This document shows, one piece after another, positions 43,437 through 52,046 of a stretch of 64,000 bases of DNA. The DNA comes from CAINVV01 sp963663005. GTDB lineage: Bacteria > Bacteroidota > Bacteroidia > Bacteroidales > Prolixibacteraceae. The notes beneath the pieces were generated by a model, which was given only the letters and a program-made list of their open reading frames with translations, searched no databases and was not told the DNA's origin. The stretch is from NCBI GenBank assembly GCA_963663005.2, contig CAXXHH010000003.1, positions 868,001-932,000 of the forward strand, in the 5' to 3' direction. Each line of letters opens with the position of its first letter. Position 1 is the first letter of the stretch. Position numbers and translations under genes: made by a program.

Positions 43437-46400
43437 TGGTTTTAATATTTAAGGGTTTTATCCGTTCTTGAATTGTCTGAAAGATCACAAACAAAGTAGG
43501 TATCACCAGCAAGCCAAGGAAAGTTCCAATCAGCAAACCAAATGCCGCACCGGTTGCCAATGATCTGTTTCCGTTCGAGCCGATTCCTTTGGACAAAACT
43601 AACGGCATTAGTCCAAAAATGAATGCGAAGGAGGTCATCAGAATGGGCCTCAATCTTTCTTGTGCTCCCATAATGGCAGCCTTAGCGATGGAGTGTCCTT
43701 TCATGCGTTCGTGCAGCGCGAATTCAACGATCAGGATTGCGTTCTTTGCCAATAATCCAAGCAGCATGATTAAGGCAATCTGGAAGAAAATATTGTTTTC
43801 CAATCCGGCAAATTTCTGCGACAGGTAGGCACCCATCACTCCAAGAGGCAGCGAGAAAAGGATAGCCAAAGGCAGCACATAGCTCTCATATTGGATGGCA
43901 AGGAGCAGGAATACGAAGACCAATGTGATCAGAAAAATCAGACTGGTTTGGGATCCTGATCCAATTTCCTCCCGCGTTAATCCCGAAAAATCGACCGTAT
44001 ACCCGTTGGGCAACGTTGTGGCAGCCACGCGTCTGACAGCCTGAATGGCGTCACCGGTACTGTACCCGGGCTTCTGAGCCCCGGAAACACTGGCAGAATT
44101 GTACAGGTTGAAACGGTTCAGAACCTGAGGTCCATACATCTCTTCCAAATTGACGAAAATAGTCACGGGCAACATTTCCCCTGAAAAATTCCTGACATAG
44201 ATCTTATTCAGGCTCTGAAGGTCGTTTCTGTTTTCGGGTTTAGCCTGAATCATCACGGAGAACTGCTTCCCGTATTTGGTAAAATCGGCAGCATAGACAC
44301 CTCCAATGTAGCCACTTAAACCATTGAGTATTTCTGAAACTGACACTCCCTTTTGCATCGCCAGGGGTACATTAATTTTCAAATTGTATTGGGGATAACC
44401 TGTATTGAAAGAGGATTGTCCGTAGAAAATCTCAGGTTGCACGTTCAGTTGAGCCAGAAATGCTTTGGTCACCTTATCCAACTCCGCAGGAGTGCCTCCG
44501 GTTTTATCCAATAACTGAAGTTCAAAACCTGCACTGTTGCCAAAGCCCGGAACACTTGGCGGACTAAAGAAAATCATCTGGGCTTCAGTGAATTGTGACG
44601 CAATATCAAAAAGCTTATAGGTGACAGCTTCAACTGTCTCCTCTTTCTTGCCCTTGCGTTCAGCCCAGTCAGTCAATTTCAAGAATCCGAGGGCATAATT
44701 ATTGCCTGACCCGGAGATCAAACTGGTTCCGATAATGTAACTGAAATCCTCGATTCCGGGTATTTGCCGGGCGACCTGTTGAAAATTCTTAAGTACGGCA
44801 TAGGTTCTGTCGAGGGAGGAAGCGGGTGGCAACTCAATATTGGCAAAAATCAGCTTTCGGTCCTCATTCGGTACAAAACCGGAGGGAGTCGTTTTATTGG
44901 CCCAGAAAATTCCCAAAGCTGCTCCGGCTATAATGACCCCAACCAACCATTTTCGGGCGATCAGGAAGGGCAATATGGAGCAATATTTATTTGTAAATTT
45001 TTCGAATGCGGTATTGAAAGCGAGGTAAAACCGCTGAATAAATGATTCGTTAACGGCTGGATCCTTATGATGAGGCTTTAGCACGAGAGCACACAGCATA
45101 GGACTAAGGGTCAAAGCATTGACTGCTGAAATTACAATAGCAACGACCAACGTTATTCCAAATTGTTTGTAGAATACGCCCGATGGTCCGGGGATGAAAG
45201 TCACAGGAATAAATACAGCTGCCATCACCAGGGTAATGGAAATGATGGCTGCACTGATTTCGCCCATGGCTTTCGTGGTAACCTCCTTGATACTTCTTCC
45301 AGGTTCCTTGTTCATCTTTGCATGAACAGCCTCCACCACAACAATGGCATCATCCACAACAATTCCAATAGCCAGAATCAAGGCAAAGAGTGTCAGCAGG
45401 TTGATGGAAAACCCGAAGAGATTCAGGAAGAAAAAAGTTCCCACAATGGAGACTGGCACTGCAATAGCCGGAATCAATGTTGATCTGAAATCTTGCAGGA
45501 AAATAAAAACCACGATGAATACCAAAATAAATGCCTCAAGAAGGGTATGCAATACACTCTCAATGGAAGCCGATAAAAATTCGTTGGTATCGTAATTAAT
45601 AGAATATTCGAGACCTTGTGGAAACTCTTTTTTTGATTCAATGAGGTTCGATTTTATATCTTCTATAATTTGCCTTGCATTTGAGCCAGGCGTCTGATAT
45701 ACTGCTAATGTGAGTGAAGGATAGCCATTGGTCTCACCAAGCATAGAGTAGCTGAGCGCCGATAATTCGATATCTGCCACATCACTTAATCTGAGCAATT
45801 GTCCATCCTGTCCAACTTTGATGATGATATTTTTGTATTCATTTACTTCGTTTAGCCGACCAGAATATTTGATAACATACTGAAAAGCTTCTCCGCTATT
45901 TTGACCCAACTGACCCGGCGCAGCCTGTCTGCTTTGATCATTAATTGCCTGAACAATGTCGGCCGGAACAAGATTAAAGGCAGAAAGTTTTTGTGGATCC
46001 AGCCAAATACGCATGGAGTAGCTCTTGGAACCGAAAACGGAGGCATCCCCCACTCCATTGATCCGTTTTAGCGCCGGAACAACGTTTATTCCCAGATAAT
46101 TCTGAATAAAAACATCGTCATAGCTTTTGTTGGTTGAATAGAATGACAAAAACATCAGAGCACTGGTCTGTTGCTTTTGGGTTACGACCCCAGCTCGGGT
46201 CACATCGGCAGGCAGCAACGGAATCGTCCTGGCCACACGATTTTGTACGTTTACTGCTGCAATATCAGGATCGACACCTTGTTTGAAAAAGATGGTAATG
46301 ATTGCACCCCCATTGTTATCGGCCGTTGAGCTGATATAGGTTAGTCCTTCTACACCGTTTACCTGCTCCTCGATTGGAATGATGACATTTTCAATTACCG

Positions 46401-46566
46401 TCGCTGCATCGGCGCCGGCATATCTGGCAGAAACCATTATGGTTGGAGGGGCAATATCAGGATACTGTGTAATGGGGAGTGAGTAGATTCCCAATATGCC
46501 CAGCAATACGATAAAAATTGAGATCACCGTCGAAAGGACAGGTCGCTCTATAAATGTTTTAATCAT
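43414..46566 (-). CDS. RND efflux pump, HAE1 family (AcrB-like)
   Basis: 1050 aa, twelve membrane segments in the RND layout. The proton-relay residues are visible: VVDDAIVVVEAV (two Asp of TM4) and AKNAILIVEFA (Lys of TM10). The periplasmic loops include the usual VNGVEGLTYISS and PGSNARQII. HAE1 pumps export drugs, dyes and detergents from the periplasm or inner membrane using the proton gradient. The adaptor gene lies 12 bp upstream and the channel gene overlaps the end, so the three form one operon. Confidence 0.95.
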   Translation of the reverse strand: MIKTFIERPVLSTVISIFIVLLGILGIYSLPITQYPDIAPPTIMVSARYAGADAATVIENVIIPIEEQVNGVEGLTYISSTADNNGGAIITIFFKQGVDPDIAAVNVQNRVARTIPLLPADVTRAGVVTQKQQTSALMFLSFYSTNKSYDDVFIQNYLGINVVPALKRINGVGDASVFGSKSYSMRIWLDPQKLSAFNLVPADIVQAINDQSRQAAPGQLGQNSGEAFQYVIKYSGRLNEVNEYKNIIIKVGQDGQLLRLSDVADIELSALSYSMLGETNGYPSLTLAVYQTPGSNARQIIEDIKSNLIESKKEFPQGLEYSINYDTNEFLSASIESVLHTLLEAFILVFIVVFIFLQDFRSTLIPAIAVPVSIVGTFFFLNLFGFSINLLTLFALILAIGIVVDDAIVVVEAVHAKMNKEPGRSIKEVTTKAMGEISAAIISITLVMAAVFIPVTFIPGPSGVFYKQFGITLVVAIVISAVNALTLSPMLCALVLKPHHKDPAVNESFIQRFYLAFNTAFEKFTNKYCSILPFLIARKWLVGVIIAGAALGIFWANKTTPSGFVPNEDRKLIFANIELPPASSLDRTYAVLKNFQQVARQIPGIEDFSYIIGTSLISGSGNNYALGFLKLTDWAERKGKKEETVEAVTYKLFDIASQFTEAQMIFFSPPSVPGFGNSAGFELQLLDKTGGTPAELDKVTKAFLAQLNVQPEIFYGQSSFNTGYPQYNLKINVPLAMQKGVSVSEILNGLSGYIGGVYAADFTKYGKQFSVMIQAKPENRNDLQSLNKIYVRNFSGEMLPVTIFVNLEEMYGPQVLNRFNLYNSASVSGAQKPGYSTGDAIQAVRRVAATTLPNGYTVDFSGLTREEIGSGSQTSLIFLITLVFVFLLLAIQYESYVLPLAILFSLPLGVMGAYLSQKFAGLENNIFFQIALIMLLGLLAKNAILIVEFALHERMKGHSIAKAAIMGAQERLRPILMTSFAFIFGLMPLVLSKGIGSNGNRSLATGAAFGLLIGTFLGLLVIPTLFVIFQTIQERIKPLNIKTIEDEKAN

Positions 46567-46578
46567 GGCGTAGCGCTA

Positions 46579-47718
46579 TTATTTAACAACCTTGATTTGA
46601 ATCAGGGAGTCAAGGTTTGACTTGACCGGCTGAATCTTCATTCCGTTCCTTAACGATATGATTCCATTGGCTACTACCACATCTCCGGGCGAAAGCCCTT
46701 TGCCGATGAGAGACATGTTGTGAATACGGTCGACCACCTCAATGACGGTAGAGGCAACTGTATCACCTCTGAAAAGGTAGGTGTAGACATACCCCTGTTG
46801 CGTAAACGTTGCGCTTTCAGGAATAACCATGATCTTTCTGTAGATTTTGGGAATCTTTATGTTTCCGGCACTTCCGTTGCTAAGTAAGCCGCTTGCATTG
46901 TCAAAAATAACACGAAACAGAATTGTTCCGGTACCGGGATCTATCTGACCTGTGGTCGTTTCCAACTTTCCCTTGATCTCATAATCATCTCCATCTGCCA
47001 ATTCAAGAGTTATCTCCGGAACATTTGCAATTTTTTCGGCCAGATTGGCTCCATAGGCATACTTGAAAAATTGCAGATATTGTTTCTCGTTCAACGTAAA
47101 ATAGGCATATATCTTACTAATATCTGAGACAATGGTCAATGGCAGAGGATCGGACGGACTGACAAGACTCCCTTCCATGAAATTAATTTTGCCTGCGACT
47201 CCATTTACCGGCGAGGTGACAAGCGAGTACTTGATGTTTTCGCGAATACTCTCGTAATCAGCCTTCGCCTGACTTAACTGCGCTTTTGCCCTTAACAAAT
47301 TTGCATTGGCAGATTCCAACTGAATATTGCTGATAATATCTTTTTCAACCAGGGGAGTCAATTTTTTCACCTCCACCTCGGCTGCGTTGACACCTGCCTC
47401 TGCTGAATAGACCTGAGCCATCGCCGCCGACGCATTCTGAGTCAAGACGTTGGTCTCAAGCTTAAATAGTGGTTGTCCGACCGTTACCCGCTCTCCGTCA
47501 TGTATGAAAACCTTTTCAATGTACCCGGAAACTTTTGCCCTCACATTGTTATTGTTTATGCCGGTTAATTTTGCAGGAAATACAAAATTACCAACAACCT
47601 CCCGCTCAGCGACTTGCACAACAGGGAAGGGTTTTAATGGTGCAACAAACTTCTTTTTCTCGCTGTTGCAGGACAGAAGGAATGCCAATAATGCAAACAG
47701 ATAAGCAGATTTTTTCAT
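46579..47718 (-). CDS. RND efflux periplasmic adaptor (AcrA-like)
   Basis: 379 aa, membrane-fusion protein. Lipobox LLSC near residue 17. The lipoyl-like half motif VSGYIEKVFIHDGERVTVGQ, a coiled-coil hairpin (residues about 95-155), and the second half SPVNGVAGKINFMEGSLVSP are in the usual order. It links the AcrB-like pump with the outer-membrane channel. It is the first gene of the operon; no regulator gene of the TetR or AraC kind is adjacent. Confidence 0.93.
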   Translation of the reverse strand: MKKSAYLFALLAFLLSCNSEKKKFVAPLKPFPVVQVAEREVVGNFVFPAKLTGINNNNVRAKVSGYIEKVFIHDGERVTVGQPLFKLETNVLTQNASAAMAQVYSAEAGVNAAEVEVKKLTPLVEKDIISNIQLESANANLLRAKAQLSQAKADYESIRENIKYSLVTSPVNGVAGKINFMEGSLVSPSDPLPLTIVSDISKIYAYFTLNEKQYLQFFKYAYGANLAEKIANVPEITLELADGDDYEIKGKLETTTGQIDPGTGTILFRVIFDNASGLLSNGSAGNIKIPKIYRKIMVIPESATFTQQGYVYTYLFRGDTVASTVIEVVDRIHNMSLIGKGLSPGDVVVANGIISLRNGMKIQPVKSNLDSLIQIKVVK

Positions 47719-48092
47719 AGACAGTAATCGTAAAGAGTTAGTAAAATCCCGATTATTTATGAAGGCGAAAGAAATTGATAATCAAATCAGAATCTTGAAT
47801 AGCAAACAATTCCCTTGGTTATTTAGTTCAAATAAAAATACATTTTTTAATGCCGATTGACGCAAAAAAATTTAAAAACTAGCATTGATTTTTTGAGGTT
47901 TTGAAAAGCCTCCACACTACAGTCTACTTGTACTCTTCGGAGACGCTAACCCATTGACGGTGGAAGCTAACAATTTAATGTCCTAAACGCTTTGTCCTGA
48001 GCGCAATCTGTTTAAAATTCAAGTTGGAATAGCTTTGATATATTGTTTAATAGCAATTTGTTATTAACTTCACTAATTCTAAAATAACTACC
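47719..48092. other. Divergent intergenic region, RND operon and lipoprotein gene
   Basis: About 375 bp, AT-rich. Both promoters should lie here, but no convincing -33/-7 pair or operator dyad was found. Confidence 0.45.
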
Positions 48093-48971
48093 ATGAAAAA
48101 GTACTCTCTGTCATTTTTAGTGGCTATTATACTGCTGTTGATCTTTGGTTGTAAAAAAGAAGGTACAGGTACGGATGGGGTTACTATTAATGATGTTACA
48201 TTAAGGGTTAGTTTTCAGGAGAACAAATCAGCTAGCATTCCTAAAGCCACAACTGTGCTGACCAAAGAAACGCCAACTAGTTATTACATTGGTCTTAAAA
48301 GTGTCAAATTAATTGGGAATAACGGCACATCTAATGCCGAACTTTTTAACAAACCGAATCTGAGTTCTTCCATGGTTTTCGATTTTAACAATAGTACCGC
48401 CTCCCATTCTCTTATCAATGGCACAACCATCCCAAAAGGTAATTATTCGGCTATGGAATTTGAGGTTTATTTCCTGCAAATGAATATTGCGATTGCGACT
48501 ACTTCCCGTGGCACAGAACGCAGAAATATTAGAATTTATTTGTCGGATGATGCCGAAACAGAGGGTGGTATGCACCAGCCAGGCGATTTGACGCAAATTA
48601 ACAATTCACAGGAAATTGGCTGGCTCATGGGGAAAAACGCCTTTCCAAATTTTGATCCGGGAGCACCACGAATTGCCGAATATTCGGCAGACGGCAATGG
48701 TGTAAACTGGTTGAATTTTGCCGGGAAATCGGCCAAGGATTTTGGTCCTTTCGGCAATGTTGAATTCTTCAGTACGGCCCCACATCCAATTTATAAAGCC
48801 AAAGCTGCCTTTATTTTGAAGGAAGGCAAAGGCACTCAATTGATTGTCGATTTTAACGTGAATGGATGTTGGCAGTATGAAGATAGAAGCGGCGATGGTA
48901 TATTCGGACCACAGGATCTACCGAATGCCTGGGCAATGACTCTACCGGTAATTTCGATAACTCAAAATTAA
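48093..48971 (+). CDS. Lipoprotein of unknown function
   Basis: 292 aa. Lipobox IFGC near residue 20, then a beta-rich body of about 270 residues. Features such as YYIGLKSVKLIG and the later WQYEDRSGDGIFGPQDLPNAW occur; no family is recognised with confidence, though it recalls DUF4382-type surface lipoproteins. It is divergent from the RND operon and no gene is close downstream on the same strand. Confidence 0.7.
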   Translation: MKKYSLSFLVAIILLLIFGCKKEGTGTDGVTINDVTLRVSFQENKSASIPKATTVLTKETPTSYYIGLKSVKLIGNNGTSNAELFNKPNLSSSMVFDFNNSTASHSLINGTTIPKGNYSAMEFEVYFLQMNIAIATTSRGTERRNIRIYLSDDAETEGGMHQPGDLTQINNSQEIGWLMGKNAFPNFDPGAPRIAEYSADGNGVNWLNFAGKSAKDFGPFGNVEFFSTAPHPIYKAKAAFILKEGKGTQLIVDFNVNGCWQYEDRSGDGIFGPQDLPNAWAMTLPVISITQN

Positions 48972-49055
48972 AGTCCGTTTTGGACAATTTCTTCAATTAT
49001 TTTTTTGCACCATTACCAAATAGTAGCCGAACAACTTTTCCTTATCTGACCTGGC

Positions 49056-50405
49056 TTATTTAGAGTTCATTTTCTCTTTCAATTGTCGTTCGAGCTCGTC
49101 CACACGATCTTTGAGTTCAATGATTCTCATTTCCCGTCCGACGAAAACGCGGGTCTGCTCCTCCAGTTCGGCGATGGATTCGTTCAGTTCAGCTGTACGC
49201 AGTTGCACTAGCTTTTCCAGTTCTTCGTTGAAACTCACAATTTGTCTTTCTGCCATTTTTCGTTCAGTTACATCCCGTAAAACCACGTGAATGGCAAGCT
49301 CTCCCTTAAGCTTAAAAGAAGTAGCTGTCACTTCCACGTCGACTTTAGTTCCATCGATCCTGATAATTTTCTCTTCAATCATTGGCGCTACAAATTCTCT
49401 CTCAAACATCTCGTCAATTCGTAAACCGATGGCATGGTGAAAATCGGGATCAAACACTGAAAAAGGCGATTTCCCGATAATCTGCTCCGGATCATTTGCT
49501 CCGAAAAGTCGCAAGGCAGCACGATTGAGATAGGTAATCCTGTTTCGCTGATTGATAAAAATGGCATCAGAAGAAACTTCCACAAGCGCTCTGTATTTCT
49601 CCTCACTTTCCTTAAGCATTAACTCCGCCTGCTTTCGATCCGTGATGTTGATTGCGGAGGTAATGAAATATCGGGGCTGCCCATCCTTTCGGTAGAGATT
49701 AGTCGAAACATCGGCCCAAACAACGTCACCGTTTTTATGAGTAAACCGTTTCTCAATTCTCGAGTACTCAACTTTGCCGTCGATTATTGATTGTATAAAT
49801 TCAGCTGACTTTGAAATATCATCCGGGTGCGTGATATCCTGCCACTTCATGCTCTCCAATTCTTTTTCCGAATAACCAACCATATCGCAAAAAGCTTTGT
49901 TGACGTGTAACGAACCGTCGATACCAGTCATGGACTTACCTACCGGGGAAAGCTCAAAAAGTTGTCTGAAGCGCTCTTCGCTTTCTCTGAGCAGATTTTC
50001 CGCTTTTACGCGCTCCGAAATGTTGTCGAGAATGCAATGTGTCTGTTTGAAAGATCCTTCCGGCGTATAGCCGATACGACCGTCAAAGCCCACAAAGATT
50101 GTGGCTCCGTCCTTTCGCACCATTTCAAATTCACTATGGATATTTCCCTGGGATTTAAACAGCTGGAACCGTTCCCGGAATCCTTCGACATATTGTTTTG
50201 CCAAAAAATCGCCAAACCATTTCCCGATCACCTCCTCTCGTGAATAACCCAAAACCTCACTCCATCTGTCGTTTATCTCAATGAAGCATCCATTTTCGTC
50301 GAGCGACTGGTACCCTAAAGGAGCATTTTCAAAAAATAATTTAAAGCGCTCTACACTTTCCGGTAATTCCCCGCTTCCTTTCTTCTCGTCCAACATATTG
50401 CTCAA
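49056..50405 (-). CDS. PAS-domain protein without a kinase output (three PAS domains)
   Basis: 449 aa. Three PAS domains (about 20-130, 140-255 and 265-380), each ending with the PAC pattern (DNISERVKAE, NITDRKQAEL, DVTERKMAER). They are followed by a coiled coil of about 65 residues. No HisKA/HATPase, GGDEF or other output domain is present, and no second reading downstream supplies one. It could be a sensory partner for a separate kinase, or a truncated histidine kinase. It lies between two unrelated genes with no regulator alongside. Confidence 0.88.
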   Translation of the reverse strand: MSNMLDEKKGSGELPESVERFKLFFENAPLGYQSLDENGCFIEINDRWSEVLGYSREEVIGKWFGDFLAKQYVEGFRERFQLFKSQGNIHSEFEMVRKDGATIFVGFDGRIGYTPEGSFKQTHCILDNISERVKAENLLRESEERFRQLFELSPVGKSMTGIDGSLHVNKAFCDMVGYSEKELESMKWQDITHPDDISKSAEFIQSIIDGKVEYSRIEKRFTHKNGDVVWADVSTNLYRKDGQPRYFITSAINITDRKQAELMLKESEEKYRALVEVSSDAIFINQRNRITYLNRAALRLFGANDPEQIIGKSPFSVFDPDFHHAIGLRIDEMFEREFVAPMIEEKIIRIDGTKVDVEVTATSFKLKGELAIHVVLRDVTERKMAERQIVSFNEELEKLVQLRTAELNESIAELEEQTRVFVGREMRIIELKDRVDELERQLKEKMNSK

Positions 50406-50501
50406 TTTTTATAGACTTTGGCAGAAAACCATCGAGCGGCACGGCTTCGATATGGTTAGAAAATCTTACACTTTTAATTGTGCGAAACGACAGCAATCCG
50501 A

Positions 50502-51851
50502 TCACTCAACGGCGACGAGATAGTGCTGCGTACGAAAAAACAACGTGTTGCCGGATATAGCCGGAGTGGCCATACAGACATCGCCCATTTCGTTTTTTGA
50601 GAGCAGCTCAAATGTTGCCCCGGCTTTAATCACATAAATCACGCCACTTTCGGCAGAAAAATAGACTTTACCGTCCGCAGCAATTCCGGAAGAAGAGAAT
50701 GCATCGTTGAGGTTCTGCTTGTATTTAACTTCGCCGGTCTTTGCATCAAAACAGGTGAGCTGACCATTTACCTGCAAATTGTAAAGATAGTCGCCGTAAA
50801 TGAGCGGTGTTTGCATGTAGGCGCCCCCACGCTTAATGCTCCAGGCAATATATTTATTTCTTGTCGAATCCGCGTTAAGGGTGATGTCACCGATTGCATC
50901 TGGTTTAACCGCGAATATTGGCGAAAATTTACCGTGCGCATTATTGATGAAAATCAAATCGTGGGCAATAACCGGGGTTGTTGCGGGGGCATCTCCACCA
51001 CCGCTCATCTTCCATATTTCCTTCCCAGTTTCGAGGTCATATCCGCCCATGTGTTTGAACCCATTCACAATCACCTGAGTCTTCCCTCCCTTCGAATAAA
51101 TGGCAGGAGTTCCCCAGGTGGATACTTCATCGCGTGATGTCCGCCAAATTTCTTTGCCATCCTTGATATCATATGCGGCAAGGTAAGAATCAGTTGTCTT
51201 ATCGCATTGGATGATAACATAATTTGAGAAAATCACAGGCGAACTGGCTTGCCCCCATTCCACCTCTTTTTCATTAAACGGACCAGGGTTCATGATTCCA
51301 AGATCCTTCGTCCAAAGCAAATTTCCTTGCAGGTTGTAGCAATACAAACCTTCCGAACCAAACAGCACTACGAGATGTTTTCCATCAGTCGCAGGTGTAC
51401 AATTTGCCTGAGAGGCCTTGGTATGGCGCTTGGATTTTGGAATCCCTTTATGGGCAACCCTTTCCCAAAGAATTTTTCCTGATTGCTTGTCGAGGCAGTA
51501 AACTTTAAATTCATGCACTGCATTATCGTCGGCCATATCAATATCGCCATAAAGACCTACCTTCAGAGACTCGGCGCTCTTCAGACTCGCAGCCGTCGTT
51601 ACAAACAAATTATTGCCCCAGATAACCGGACATGAATGCCCCAATCCGGGTATCGGAGTCTTCCATTTGATATTTTTAGAACCCGCAACATCCCAGGTTA
51701 CGGCAGTTTTTGCACCTTCAATATAGCCCCGCCCCCATGGACCGCGAAACCCTGGCCATTGCTGACTATATTCAGTTTGAGCGCCCGATTCCGGCGCAAA
51801 TAGGATTAACAGAAGAGAACACAGACAAATACTGAGAATTGAGATTTTCAT
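50502..51851 (-). CDS. PQQ-like beta-propeller protein
   Basis: 449 aa. A signal peptide (ILSICLCSLLLILFAPESGAQ) is followed by PQQ-type propeller blades with recurring W-x-G/KILWE patterns (QSGKILWERV, LQGNLLWTKDLG, KDGKEIWRTS, LETGKEIWKMSG). Such proteins are secreted or periplasmic; quinone-binding Asp/Glu residues could not be confirmed, so it may be structural or a binding protein rather than a dehydrogenase. It is divergent from the S9 peptidase gene. Confidence 0.85.
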   Translation of the reverse strand: MKISILSICLCSLLLILFAPESGAQTEYSQQWPGFRGPWGRGYIEGAKTAVTWDVAGSKNIKWKTPIPGLGHSCPVIWGNNLFVTTAASLKSAESLKVGLYGDIDMADDNAVHEFKVYCLDKQSGKILWERVAHKGIPKSKRHTKASQANCTPATDGKHLVVLFGSEGLYCYNLQGNLLWTKDLGIMNPGPFNEKEVEWGQASSPVIFSNYVIIQCDKTTDSYLAAYDIKDGKEIWRTSRDEVSTWGTPAIYSKGGKTQVIVNGFKHMGGYDLETGKEIWKMSGGGDAPATTPVIAHDLIFINNAHGKFSPIFAVKPDAIGDITLNADSTRNKYIAWSIKRGGAYMQTPLIYGDYLYNLQVNGQLTCFDAKTGEVKYKQNLNDAFSSSGIAADGKVYFSAESGVIYVIKAGATFELLSKNEMGDVCMATPAISGNTLFFRTQHYLVAVE

Positions 51852-52046
51852 GCAGGCAAAAGTTTCCTGAATTAATTAATATTTAGGTTCTGATAAACTT
51901 GGAGTTATCGAACAACAGGCAGGCATTTTGAGAGATCCCTCATCCTGCGTGTCAATGCCAAATTTATGTTTATTATCGTTTTAAAACAAATTGCTTTTCC
52001 ATGATTTGTAGTATATTTCAGCCACATTTCCTGATATCCTGTAACA

